Part shown: positions 31,896 through 43,739 of the stretch, piece after piece | Numbering within the stretch: the stretch's first letter is position 1 | Layout: the number at the start of each line of letters is the position of its first letter | Source: Eutypella sp. D-1 | Taxonomy: Eukaryota; Ascomycota; Sordariomycetes; Xylariales; Diatrypaceae | NCBI GenBank assembly: GCA_023313575.1 | Contig: JAJTTP010000001.1 | Coordinates: 5,084,001-5,148,000, forward strand | Direction of reading: 5' to 3' | Length of the DNA stretch: 64,000 nucleotides | Notes under the pieces: generated by a model | Databases searched by the model: none | The model's input: the letters and a program-made list of their open reading frames with translations, nothing else | Told to the model about the DNA's origin: nothing | Program-made: the position numbers and the translations under genes

Positions 31896-34154
31896 ATGTC
31901 TTTCAGTTTCGGCGGCGGCTCTTCGGGCCAAAATAATAATAATAATAATGCCACATCTAGCGCACCTGCTTCAGGTTCTCTCTTTGGCACATCCTCCACA
32001 ACCACACCTACTACATCCTCTTCTACCAATATCTTCGGCGGACAGTCAACTACTACTTCAGGTACCGGCGCTGGCGGTAGCGCGACCAGCTTTTCATTCG
32101 GTTCCAACACGCCCAGCAGCAACAACAACACCACCACAACCCCGACATCCTCAAATACTACCGGAGGTTTATTTGGCAACACCGCTAGCAAGCCAGCAGA
32201 GCAAAAGCCCTTATTCGGTGCTTCGACCACACCATCCACCGGTGGACTGTTTGGTGGTTCACAAACACCTACAACAGGTTCAACCAACATCTTCGGCGGT
32301 GGTGCTGCCAAACCTGCTTCATCCGGAGGATTATTCGGAGGCAACTCCACAACCACCCCTCCCACGACCGCCGCGAACTCTTCATCTACGCCCACATCGA
32401 ACGCCTTTTCATCCGGTAGTTTGTTCGGACAGAACAATAACAAGGCCTCTACACCAACTTCTACCAACGCGCCTAGCTCGCAGTCTGGTGGATTATTCGG
32501 AGGCGCTGCAGGTAGCACCACCCCAGCAAAGCCTCTTTTTAACCCAGGCGCTTCGACGACACCCGCCGGAGCTCCTCCTGCCGAAACCCCCAAATCTTCT
32601 GGTGGATTGTTTGGTACTACTGCTCCACAGCAAGGAGGCGACAGCAAACCTAGCCTTTTCCCGGCCGGCGGTGCTTCCTCACTAACCAGCGCGACGACAG
32701 CCCAGCCTGCTGCTTCTACTACGGCGACCTCGCTATTCGGTAGCAACAATCAGGCCGCCAAGCCTGCTTCAAACTTATTTGGAGGCGCAAAACCAGCCGA
32801 AGGCTCTTCGGCTCCAGGAAACATGTTTGGAGCCAAGCCTGCGACTGCTCAGAGCACCGCAGCGGCGCCTGCCTCTGATACTTCTTCTCTCTTTGCCCAG
32901 GCAGCGAAACTGGTAGACGCTGCGGCTGCAAAACCTGCCGGAGGTCCCTTGGGGGGAGCGAGTACAACAGCAGCAAAGCCTACCGATAGCAAGGACTCGA
33001 CCGCGGCCTCGGCCAGCACATCGGCGCCAATGGCTTCTTCGACCGCAGCTTCCAATTCCCTCTTCGCAACTCTAAATAAGCCCGCCGATTCTACCAAGAC
33101 TGCGACGACGGCTTCGACCCAGCCCAACTCTCTCTTCGCTGGCCTTAACAAGCCAGCCGCCAGCGCGGCTACATCCGAGCCGGCCAAGACTGCGAGCCCC
33201 TTCGGCACCAACGCCACCACTGGGGCCAGCAGCACGGCGGCCCCCGCTAGTAGTTCCATCCTAGGCGGCGCGAAGCCAGCCACTCCGGCAGCTACAGGTA
33301 CGACCCAAAATGGCACCGCGGCCGCCAATCTAGGCGCCTCAACCACCGGCCCAACCTCGTCCCTGGCACGTCTGAAGAACAAGACAATGGATGAGATCAT
33401 CACGCGCTGGGCTACGGACTTGTCCAAGTATCAGAAGGAGTTTAAGAGCCAGGCAGACCAAGTCGCAGCGTGGGATCGCCTCCTGGTCGAGAACGGCGAG
33501 AAGATCCAGCAGCTATACCTGAACACGTTCGAGGCGGAGAAGGCCAGCCGCGACGTCGAGCGCCACCTCGTGACGGTGGAGAGCCAGCAGGACGAGCTCG
33601 AGTCCTGGCTGAGCAAGTACGAGGACGAGGTGGACCAGCTCTTCGCCAAGGACATCGGCCACGGCGAGCAGCTGACCGGCCCCGACCAGGAGCGCGAGAA
33701 GACCTACAAGACCGCCGAGAAGGTGACCGAGCGCCTCGACGAGATGGGCCGCGACCTCACCAAGATGATCAAGGAGATCAACGACATCTCCGGCACGCTG
33801 AGCAAGGGCAACAAGCCAGACGATCCGGTACGTTACTTTGCTTTTCTTTTCTTTTTGACACTGACTTTGAGATGCTATCCGCCTCCCCCCCCCCTCTTCC
33901 ATCATTATGTTGAGGTATATACACTATATCACCATGTCCGCCGACTAACTCCCCTCCGTATCTAGCTGAGCCAGATCGTCCGCGTCCTCAACGGACACCT
34001 CTCGCAGCTCCAGTGGATCGACACCAACGCCGCGGCGCTGCAGGCCAAGATCACGGCCGCCCAGAAGGCGAGCAGCACCGTCGGCAGCCAGTACGGCGGC
34101 CCCGAGCACGACGCCGCCGAGACCTTCTACCGCTCCTACATGAGCCGGCGATGA
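31896..34154 (+). CDS. NSP1: Nucleoporin NSP1 (p62 family)
   Basis: Two exons, 31896-33827 and 33966-34154, with a 138 bp phase-0 intron (GTACGT donor, GACTAAC branch, TCTAG acceptor), giving 706 residues. Residues 1 to about 487 are a low-complexity FG-repeat domain: FSFGGG at the start, then many GLFG and SLFG units separated by Thr/Ser/Ala/Asn/Pro spacers. Residues about 488-706 are the conserved Nsp1 C-terminal coiled coil, starting LARLKNKTMDEIITRWATDL and containing AAWDRLLVENGEKIQQLY; the second exon supplies the last helix. The coiled coil forms the central-channel trimer with Nup57/Nup49 and a second complex with Nup82; the FG region makes the permeability barrier and binds karyopherins (family knowledge). 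Codon use changes abruptly to GC-rich at the start of the coiled coil. Confidence 0.95.
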
Positions 34155-35383
34155 GTTCGGCCTGGCCTGGCGCTCCCTTATGCTTGGCGTGGCGTAGCAT
34201 GACATAGCATGGCATAGCGCGGGTACGGGAAGAAAGAAAGAGGGACGGACGGAGGAAAGGGGGCGCCAACGGAAATCTTTTCCCCTATGTATAACGGGGA
34301 AGCCAGCTTGCGCGCCCGGATGAGATGGATGTATTAATTTGTAACTCTGTCATGTCAAGCAAAATTCTCATAGACGAACAGCACGTCATGAGGCGTATTT
34401 TCTGCGAGTGGGTAAAGATGTCACACACACATGGGCATGGACGGAGCATGTATGATCGGTCGGTCGGGGCAAAGCAAGGATGGGGATGATAGGACTATAG
34501 AGGCAATCCGTTTGAACCCACCTCCTCCCCGTCTCAGCTGCTCTTCCCTTCCCTTCTCTAGCAGACATACAGACAACAGGCAGATAGACAGTGGAATTCC
34601 AGCTAGGCTCTGTCCTTCTATGTGCGCGCCTCGGCCGTGTAGATGGACATACATACTATGTACGAACAAACGAAGTCAGCCAGTCACTTGAGTATTTGAG
34701 TACGTGTGTGTGTGCGTGCGTGTGTTTGCTTTCTACATGTAAAATTCTTTTCTTGATTTCGGGTTTTGGGTTTGGCGTGTACGTAAAAAAACGCATTACA
34801 TATAAGTTAGTTATCCTTACACCACCACCAACCACCATACATGTATGGGCTTTACCAGACAGACAAACATAACATTTCACGGAAGAAACAAAAGACCAGG
34901 CAGGGGTCAGGTAGGTTGATATAGATTCCCAAGATATAGGGATAGGTTTGCTTAGGTTAGGTTGGGGCTTGCAACTTTTCTTTCTTTCTTCTTCTTCCCT
35001 GGTTTTTCTTGTTGTTCCCTTCCTATCCCTATCCTATCCTGGTCGATGGAAGGAAAGCCCTAGAAGAAGAGTATGGAAGTTTTTTTTTTTCTTTTTTCCT
35101 GTGTGTAATTTTGGACAAACCCGCTCGCTCCCAGAGGGGGGAAAGGAGAAGGGGAGAGGAGAGGAGAGAGAACTGGGCTCTCTGGCTTTGAATCTATTTC
35201 TCGCTAGTTTTCAATGATGCTTGGCTAGAAACGGGGGTTTTCTTTTCTTTTCTTTCCTCCTAGATTTCTTCTCGCCCTCTCTTTCTTTCTTTCTTTTCAT
35301 CCACCCCTGCTTGTGGGAAATCCACCGTAAGCCCCAATTGTCCATCCCCCTAGCTCAGGGAGTGAGGTCTAACTAATGCAGTC
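34155..35383. other. Intergenic region between convergent NSP1 and IF1 genes
   Basis: Holds both 3' UTRs. It has a GTGT/GCGT stretch near 34705-34725, pyrimidine-rich sequence at 34975-35035, T and GA tracts at 35080-35170, and CTTT repeats near 35279-35297. No gene seen. Confidence 0.5.
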
Positions 35384-36144
35384 TTAGTTGTGCTCGCCGC
35401 CTTGCGTCTTGGTCAACTCGTCACTGCGTAGAGAGGAAATATCTCGTTAGTCTTTTTTTGTTTTTAACTACCTTCATTCCGACCTCACTTGGGCTGGTCC
35501 CGGGGAGGGAGGTTGGTGACAGGCGAGAGAGGGTTTTCAGGGTTATAAAAAGGGCAAAACTCACATGTGCTCGGACAGCTTCTGCAAGTGGTGCTGCTGC
35601 TCGGCAAGCTTCTTCTTGAGCTCGATCAGCTTCTCGCGCTCGCGCTGGCGGATCGCGAAGTCCTCGCTGGCCCTCTCGCGCCTCTGGAAAGCGTCGCTGC
35701 GAGAAAAATCCGGTTTGTTAGCTTTTTTTTGCCTTAGAAAAAAAGAAGAAGAAAAATTGTGTTCCTGTCGACGATATGGCCCCCCCAAGCCCCATCCTAG
35801 TACGTCTTCGGTCGTCGCCGTCTCTATAATCTCTCCCTCCGTTTTTTTCTTCTTCTATCTCTTTCCTCGTCCCTGGGGGACCGACCCCTCCTTCCCCTCC
35901 ACTCATCCGGAATCCCTCGGTCGGTGGGTTCGGATAGGAAAGCCGGATGGGAGGATACTAGAAATTGAGGGAGAAAAGAATGAAAGAAAAAAGAAAAAAG
36001 GACTCACCCCTGACCACCGGTCTTAGGCGGCGCGCCGGTGTCGCCGGCGGCCATGGCGCGGCAGGTCGTCGTGAAGGCACGACGCGACGTCGAGCTCTCG
36101 ATCCCCCGCAGGGCCGAGGTCTTGGTGAGGGTCTGGCGGAACAT
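35384..36144 (-). CDS. INH1: Mitochondrial F1F0-ATPase inhibitor (IF1/INH1)
   Basis: Three exons: 36144-36008, 35696-35565 and 35423-35384, giving 102 residues, with introns of 311 and 141 bp, both phase 2 (GTGAGT donors). Exon 1 encodes a classic mitochondrial presequence: MFRQTLTKTSALRG, then Arg/Ser/Thr-rich with no acidic residues except one, ending near TTTCRAMAAG. Exon 2 carries the inhibitory core: FQRRERASEDFAIRQRERE followed by LIELKKKLAEQQHHLQKL, the long amphipathic helix. Exon 3 adds DELTKTQGGEHN. IF1 binds the F1 catalytic interface at low matrix pH and blocks ATP hydrolysis when the membrane potential collapses (family knowledge). Without the three-exon model the protein would be cut after EHM, so the short last exon is important. 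Confidence 0.93.
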
Positions 36145-36520
36145 TGTGCGTGTGTGCGTAGGTGGGGGGTTTTCTATACAAAAATCCCTTTCCTTTTCTA
36201 CGTTAATATAAATGTAAAATGTCAGTCAGTCAATGTCAATTCGTTGGTTGATTAATTCTTCTTGTTATTAGTCATTTACACTTACTCGGATAGGTGAGGG
36301 TTTTGGTGGTGGTGGTTGTGTAAAGGGAAGTTGTAGGTTGGTTGGATTTAAGGTAGTTCGTCGGTAATATGGTAGGTATAAAAAAAGTTCACTAAAACTT
36401 GCATCCGGCCACCGGGAATTTGAGGCACTTCTAGGTAAGTTCCTCCCTCAGTACATAGTACGGAGTTCGATAAGTGCAATCTACCCGCTAAAACCTGGGA
36501 CTTTGCGAGAAGAGTGGGTG

Positions 36521-36548
36521 GGCTGGCTGGCTGGCTGGCTGGCTGGCT
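36521..36548. repeat. (GGCT)7 tetranucleotide repeat
   Basis: Seven perfect units about 380 bp upstream of the IF1 start codon on the opposite strand, in non-coding DNA. Confidence 0.92.
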
Positions 36549-39422
36549 GGGCTTTGGTGGGCGAGCGAGCTGGAGCTTTCCTCGGATGACGACGGGCCAG
36601 AAACTCGGGTGTGGAGGAACGGAGCGGATCTTAGCCGTTCCCCGTGCCCTTACCTTGCGTTAGCTAATGCTGCCTTGTCCCAAATCTGAGATCCTTCACA
36701 CCTGTCAACGCCTGGCGATCTTGATCTCCCGGCTGCCGAGATTCTCAGCTGGCGGCAGCCGTAGGGGAGGAATGCCACCTGCAGCGAGCTACAAAGCTTC
36801 CAGCGGGGCCGATTCGAATCCCCCCCCGACATGGATGGAGGTCGCGATGATGATCTGCTCATTTTGTCTAACAACGTCATAACCTGGTTTTTAACAGGTG
36901 GCAGCTACAACTTCACGTACTAAGGTTGCCTAGGTACCTATCTTCATCTGCATACCTACATGGAGCTACTAGAGGTGCCTTCAAAGTAGTTTACCCTACT
37001 AAACAGACCCGGCTGATACCTAGGATCTAAGTCCGAAATCCCTAATACTAGTTAGTTGACTGTAGGTTACCGAGTTTAGGAGTCCTCTTCTCGACTCAGG
37101 ATCTAGTCACCGGATGCAACAAGGGAAGCTGTGGTGGTGATGCTGGTCGAAACGTGGCTAATAATGCATCATCACGTGGGCAGACAACCTCCAGCTAATA
37201 TATTGGTATATATTTGACTTTGGGGTGGGGGGCCCATTGATTGAGGCTGAGTCCAATAACTTTATACGCTAATGGGGGATCGCGCTACTATTTGTATGTA
37301 TGTAAGGTAGGGTATGTAGCAAGCGACGTTTCCCCGTTCGTCAATTGAGGCGGTCGAAAACGCAATTTCATGAGGCGGAGTGAGGGGGTGGGTGCATCGC
37401 AATAATTGCTTGTAATTACCTCCCTAGAGAATACCCAGGTAGGTGGCTATGTACTTGAGCCGCCAATCTACCCGCCGCCGCCGCCACAAGGGAATGCCCG
37501 TCGCAGATGGTGGTGGTGGTGGTGGTGGTTGTAGTGATGGTCGTAGTTGGGACTAAAGGAAAGGGAATCTTGGAAGATTGGAAACCGCATCCATGCCATT
37601 ATCTTGATTGTCCCGTTCAAAGAGGCTTTTGTAGGGCTTTTACCAAACGGTTGACGTAGTTGGCAACAGACAGGCAGACAGGGTTTCGTCTCTACAGACA
37701 TCAATCAAAGCGTCCATCTTCGGGACTCCTGGTTGGTCGGGTCCGGGAGCCCCCTCCCCACCCCCATTGATGGCTTATTAGTGGCGCGTGTGTTATGTGT
37801 CCGGGCTTGCTGGGTATGCCCAGGTGTACGAGTAGTATCATCCCCCATGCATGCCGCAGCCCCTGATTGGCTTTCTCTCGCTCAGTTATCATCAGCGTAA
37901 ACGTGCACCTACGCACCCGCTAAGTTGTTAGTTGGGTTGTCGCCTTGAACCTTTTCCTTACGATCGGGTCTCCTTCCCTGGCTTGCGCTTGCCCCCCCGG
38001 CGGGGGGTTCTGTTACGCAAGAGCACAGCCTTCGACAATGCAAAATTACATGCATTTATTTTGGTATAGTATCAATCTGCTATGAGCCTGCCTTTGCACA
38101 TATGTGTGGCTGTCTGGTCCCCAAGATACCTTGGATACCTAGATCTTACATAGCACTTAAGATAGGTAAGTACGATGTGATTGGGTACAACTGATTGTGA
38201 TTTGGGGGGGAAATGGGGGAAAACCTGATGAGGATCACTGAAAAAGTGGCATCGAACAGAAGAAGCAGCAGAAGAAAGAAAAGAAGAAAAAAAACTTGGC
38301 TAAAAGCAGCTGCATGATTGCATGAGCAGTGACGTGCGTCATCCGGACTATGCGAAACAGCCGGGCGACTCGAAGAGATAAAGGTACCTAGGTGTCTAAA
38401 CGTCTCTGTCCCCTTGCTTCGAGAGGTGAGAGGTTGTTACAGATTACAGAGAGAGAGCTTGGTATAAGGTTCTGACTTGGACCTGTCCGCCCGTCTGGGT
38501 GTGGGTTTGCTGGGCCCTAAGATTTAGAGGGGGATGGAATATGGGTGCTCGAGGCTATATTGACAAGCGACTCGTTGCCGTATAGGTAAGCCATTAGTTA
38601 TTCCGGTTGCCCTATGACCTCAGACCACCTATTTAGTAGTACCCTCTGTATGTAACAATTCCATTATTTAGTTGGCATACGATTGCATGAAAGTCAGGTC
38701 CGGCGACAAAGGCAATGAATCTTGTGAATGTATATGAATAGAAACGGATCAGAATTGTACAGACACTGAGACCACCTGCCCGGGCATGTATGTACCTTAA
38801 GTGCTTACCTAACATTCCATTCATGTTGTTGTCAACGCGTATAATTAGTACCAGAGTCTACATACTCGTATGTTCATATCCGGTTTAACTTACCAAGTAG
38901 TAACCTTAATCTTTGGTGGCAGCAAGACGGTGGGCGACTGAAGCCTTCCGAGGCTTGCTTGCGTGTGACCTCCAGCTCATGTACCTAAGGTACGTATTCC
39001 TTGGCAGGTGACCAATACCGCGCACCGCCCGTCCGCCAGTTGTAAAAGCCCCGCTCTGACCCCTCTCGGTCCCCTAAAATTACCAGAAAGAATTGGAAGC
39101 TCGAGATCTCATACCCTTGGATGCCAGTACCAGTTAGAGAGCCACCTGGACACCTGGAGAGCGGGGGGAGGGAAAGAAGGGGGGGGGGGGGCGGGGGGGG
39201 CTGCTTTTGGGGGGCACGCCTCCCTTCCATGTTCCTGCCCAAACAACACTTCCCTGTATGAAGTACTTCCCAGTCAACAAAACCGAAGTGACCTGCACTA
39301 CTAAAGTTTACAAGTTGTTAAGCCAGCACTTGCACCTGCAACCTTTTCGCCGACACAAAAACCCTTCCCTAAAAAACCTCCATTGTTATTAGGTTGCATC
39401 ACCGAACCACCAAACCACCAGC

Positions 39423-39605
39423 CCAAAAAACAACATCTACTTTCCCTCTTTTTTTTTTTCTCAAAAAATAAAATAAAAAATTCCCTTCCCGCCCGCTTTT
39501 TTTTGATTCTTCCCGTCCACTTCTGCATAAGGTCGTTGTTCCTTTGCAACCCTCCCTCCCTTTCGATCTCTCTATCTGACGCATTACAAGTCAACATCAA
39601 CAAAA
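39423..39605 (+). promoter_or_regulatory. Candidate promoter and non-coding first exon of the 14-3-3 gene
   Basis: A pyrimidine-rich block with T runs, then CCCTCCCTCCC and CTCTCTATCTG, leading to an A/C-rich stretch that ends in a good donor (AAAA|GTGAGT at 39606). This is the usual look of a filamentous-fungal core promoter followed by a short leader exon. Candidate acceptors before the coding start are the CCCAG near 40780 and the ATTCAG near 40813. Inferred from composition only. Confidence 0.35.
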
Positions 39606-40873
39606 GTGAGTATAACTCTGAACCTTTGGAAAGTCCTGTCCGGCCCCCTCCCTCTCCCGTTCCTGTTGCAACGATTCATTCATATCGTGGCTACTGTTAC
39701 TTTCGTACACATACCTACCTCCAGAGAATCCTGCCTACACAGTTGTGTATCTGTCTATACTGAGGAAGTATATACCTATATATCCATCTGCCTTGCCGCA
39801 TCACTGCTGCAGCTACGTCAAGGTTCCCCCAGTCGGTCTGGTGTTGCGTGTTGTGGCCCGTTGCAGGTGTTATTCAAGGTTCTATTTTGTGTACCTCCTC
39901 CCCTACCGCATTTCCTCTACCTGGGCACTACCATTCATCCCACCCCTTTACCTTGGCCTGAAGCTACTAGATCAGGTGGTCAGGTTTACAAAAGAGGCCC
40001 AACCTTAAACTCTACCTTCGCAGTCCCTCAGGCAACCTTAATCTTAGGTGGAAGTGAGAGAGTGAGAGAGAGGCAGAGTGAGAGTGTGTGTGTACCGTAC
40101 TGTACTGTACTATACCGTACCACCTCATCACCACCACTGGGCACTCTTTCGTCATCGCAAATTTCCCCCCCTTTACTTACCACCTATCTACCTACCTACC
40201 TACATACATACCTACCCCCCATCACAAGTTGTCTCTGCCTCATCTGGAACAATAATCGATCAATCTCTCATCAATCAACGAATTGCGACGAAATTTACGT
40301 TCGATTAATCTCCCTCCTATCTACACACATACACAAATCCCCTTTTCGGTTAACGGTCGACAGTCGACATTGGTAGGCGCAAACCCCACGACTCACCGCG
40401 TATCTCGTGTATCTCTCTATCTACCCTCTCTATCTACCTCTGTCTACCTAACTTGGTATCTCTGCGTGCATTAACCTGTGTGTGCGCGTGCCTGTGTACC
40501 TTGCGCGGGGTTCTTCTATCTACCTACCTACCCATTCCCATTCACTCATTTCCGAAGTCATCCCTCCATCCAATCTATCCTCTTCCACTTTCTGGCAAAG
40601 CCATCCCCGTTGTTATAGTGGTAAAGAACCCGCGCATCCCCCCTCCTTTAGGCCACAAAAGAGACAGCTCAAGGCCGCATCATTCCCTTTGATGTCACTT
40701 CTGGAATAAACTCGATACCTACATCCAGTCATTTTATTCCCAATTTAAAAGGGCTCCTACCCCTAATCGCAATCCCCCAGTTTTTCCTTATTTTTATCCT
40801 TGATCATCATTCAGTACCGATCTTGCGCAATAATCTTCGGTTTTACCTACAATCAACATCTGACGACTTGATA

Positions 40874-41980
40874 ATGGCTGACTCAACGACTCCACCTGAC
40901 AGTCCCCCGCGAAATCAGAATTCAGACGACACAATGGCCCACGAGGATAATGTGTACCTGGCCAAGCTCGCCGAGCAGGCTGAGCGCTACGAGGGTATGT
41001 AATATCCATCCCGCCGCTATATAACGAATCGTGCATTGAATTGACATGGGCGCCCTTTCCTTCATCCAGAGATGGTCGAGAACATGAAGAACGTCGCCTC
41101 CGAAGACCGCGATCTTACCGTCGAAGAGCGCAACCTTCTGTCCGTTGCCTACAAGAATGTCATCGGTGCCCGCCGCGCCTCGTGGAGAATCGTCACCTCG
41201 ATCGAGCAGAAGGAGGAGTCCAAGGGCAACTCGCAGCAAGTCGGTCTCATCAAGGAGTACCGTCAGAAGATTGAGGCCGAGCTAGCTAAGATCTGCGACG
41301 ATATTCTCGATGTCCTTGACAAGCACCTTATCCCCTCTGCCAAGTCTGGCGAGTCCAAGGTCTTCTACCACAAGATGTACGTCGATGCGGTTTCAAACAA
41401 GATAGGGAAGCGCGCATTTCGCTAATGTCCTACCAGGAAGGGCGATTACCACCGATACCTCGCGGAGTTCGCTGTCGGTGACCGCCGCAAGGAGTCTGCC
41501 GACAAGTCGCTCGACGCGTATAAGGCCGCCACCGAGGTCGCCCAAACTGAGCTGCCCCCCACTCACCCCATCCGCCTGGGTCTGGCCCTCAACTTCTCCG
41601 TTTTCTACTACGAGATCTTGAACGCCCCCGACCAGGCCTGCCACCTCGCCAAGCAAGCCTTCGATGATGCCATTGCCGGTATGTGATGTGTTGGCGGTAT
41701 TGAATAACGATAGGAGGATGACCAGCTAACGAAGTAATGCAGAGCTCGACACCCTCAGCGAGGAAAGCTACAAGGACTCCACCCTCATCATGCAGCTGCT
41801 CCGAGACAACCTGGTATGTTATATCTCCCATCGCGCAATTCAGGCATGCGCTAATGGCTCGTGCAGACTCTCTGGACTTCGTCCGAGGCCGAACCCCCCG
41901 CCGAGTCCGGCTCCGCCGCGGCTCCCGAGGCGGAGAAGGCCGCCGAGGCGCCCGCGGAGGAGACCAAGACCTCGGAGTAA
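40874..41980 (+). CDS. 14-3-3 family phosphoserine/threonine-binding adaptor
   Basis: Five exons: 40874-40994, 41070-41376, 41437-41678, 41743-41813 and 41867-41980, giving 284 residues with every join in frame (donors GTATGT, GTACGT, GTATGT, GTATGT). The family fold is complete. Both classic signatures are present: the [20 protein letters not shown] region in helix 3 and the region around [18 protein letters not shown] at the end. Groove residues K, R, R and Y are recognisable in RRASWR, IKEYRQK and DYHRYLAE. It has an extra 20 residues at the N-terminus ([15 protein letters not shown] and on) with a second in-frame ATG (MAHEDNVYL) where most homologues begin. The C-terminal tail is Ala/Glu/Pro-rich. 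It acts as a dimer in the cytosol binding phosphorylated clients (family knowledge). A long leader with a possible intron lies upstream. Confidence 0.96.
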
Positions 41981-42686
41981 ATTCATTTCGTCTACGCCTA
42001 GGATTCCCGAGATATCTAAACAGGCAGTTGTGGTGGACTAGGGGCAATCTGGTGTCTATGGAGTGTTTGCTTGACTTGTGAAGAAGCTGTTTCGAGATTC
42101 TGCATGTTTTCCTCACTCGCAAATACACATAAAGACTTTGGAGGGTTGTTTCTCTTACAGGGCAAAAGGTCTGATGAAGAGCTATTGGTGTGTGGTCTTT
42201 CTCGAGAATGCTTGCCTTTTAGACTCTTAATGCAAATCCGTCTGGACAAAATAAATTTCTACTACATTCAGAGAAAAAGAACAAAAAGAGATGGCCGGTC
42301 CTGTCGGTCGGTCGTTCTTCTTTTTTTATCCGTACACGGTTGATGAAAGCTTAAGTAGCTTTGTGGAAGGGGCCGGAGGGAGGAGGGGGGTTTTGGTAGT
42401 CGTTTTTTTTCTCTCTCTTGTTGTAATTTCGCTTAGGATGTCGAAAAGTCGAGAAAAAAACCGACTGACTAACTGACTGACGTATAACGCGCTTTGAAAA
42501 ACAGTTATAGAAAATAACCTTTTGACACAACAAACCCGTTCTCTCCCATTCGTTGCTTTGGTGGTATATCGCTCGCGCTTTATAGAGTTTGGTCAACCGT
42601 GACCGAACACAGGCACTTTTTTAAAAAAAAAAAATAAAAAAAAAGGTAATCCTACTGCAACCGTACTTTGTAGTATGCAACATCAC

Positions 42687-42714
<28 letters not shown>
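42687..42714. repeat. (CTAT)7 tetranucleotide repeat
   Basis: Seven perfect CTAT units in intergenic DNA about 700 bp past the 14-3-3 stop codon. Confidence 0.93.
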
Positions 42715-42719
<5 letters not shown>

Positions 42720-42805
42720 CCGGTATGGATGGATGAGTGAGGAGCGCCACTCCCACCATACTATGGTACAATTTATTTCAAGTAAACCTTAAGTTAGCTA
42801 CTAAG

Positions 42806-42826
42806 ACACACACATACACACACACA

Positions 42827-42862
<36 letters not shown>
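42806..42862. repeat. Composite (CA)n-(CT)11-(GT)7 repeat
   Basis: A CA run (one interruption), then eleven CT units at 42827-42848, then seven GT units at 42849-42862, followed by a C run. The CA and GT arms are mutually complementary and could pair as a hairpin with the CT run as loop. Confidence 0.9.
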
Positions 42863-43739
42863 CCCCCCCCCCTCTCTCTCTGTCTCGCTCGCTCGCTCAC
42901 TCATTGAGATTGAGTCCGCGAGCGGCGCGACTCGGACTAGATTTATCAAACCCAGGCCTTTTTGCCCCGACCGACCGACCGACCGCAGACAGACTAAAGC
43001 GGGACGTTTCGGAGAAGGTCTGGACTCGACTCGCCTAAACCCCCGGACTTCGGACCACGTTTCCCCTACATATGCGGTTTTTGGGGTGTCTGGGCAGACG
43101 GGGTGGGGTGGTGAGATAGGGTTAGGTTGGTAGGTAGGTAGATAGAACGTCAGACAGGACGGGACGCGTGGAGGGTTTAGTTCGGTCTCGTAGTCATTCA
43201 TTCATCCGTGTATCAGTCAAGAAGCCCGGTCCGGCGACGTGCGAACCCTTGAAGGCGGGCCCTTTCCTTAGATGATAGGTATGATAAAAGGGGGCCAGAC
43301 CGGGTTAGATATGTATGTATGCTTAGACTGCAGTAAAGCCGGTGGGCGTGTTGCTTGCCGCTGCCGCTGCCGCTGCCGGCCTGGGTTGGACTGCGCGTTG
43401 GGTCAGGCCAGCTGGGCTGAATGGTATATGTGGGATGGGCTGCAACTGTAGATATGTGTGATGAGTAAGGGTTATTATCCTTCCTCTGTGCCACACCTCC
43501 GCGGACCCGGGTGAGCATGGGGCGGAGCCGGAGTCGTCATTCCATTCCGTCCCGTCCGCGCCCCGCGGCCACGGCGTGGCAAGGTAGGGTCTAGCATGGC
43601 ATGGCACGGCGTAATATGATGGGTGGGCGGGTCGGTCGCCAAGGGAAGAGGGGCTGGGGTACGTGAAGGTATCCAGTCGGGCAGGCCGAACTCAACCTCC
43701 CGACCCCATTCTCATTTTCATCCTCATCCCGCTTGCTCC

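Larger units (their letters stand above)
36145..40873. other. 4.7 kb gene-free interval between divergent IF1 and 14-3-3 genes
   Basis: Scanned on both strands; open frames here are short and low-complexity. It holds seven GGCT units (36521-36548), a GGT run near 37510-37530, a G-rich stretch near 39157-39200, TAGGTA/CCTAGG sequences near 36930 and 38383, and CTAC/CATA tracts near 40185-40220. The right 1.3 kb looks like promoter and leader of the 14-3-3 gene. About 3 kb in the middle has no assigned role. Confidence 0.5.
41981..43739. other. Repeat-rich interval between convergent 14-3-3 and DPH4 genes
   Basis: Contains both 3' UTRs, seven CTAT units, a composite CA-CT-GT repeat, CCGA repeats near 42969-42985, and GCCGCT units near 43357-43377. 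Short open frames cross these repeats but show no protein character. Confidence 0.55.

Noticed and set aside
31823..32749. 308-codon minus-strand open frame antisense to NSP1 FG repeats
   Set aside because: Its PNNPP/PNKPP repeats are the reverse translation of the GLFG-coding repeats.
36800..36832. Possible tRNA T-arm (GATTCGAATCCCC)
   Set aside because: No matching acceptor, D or anticodon arms can be drawn around it on either strand.
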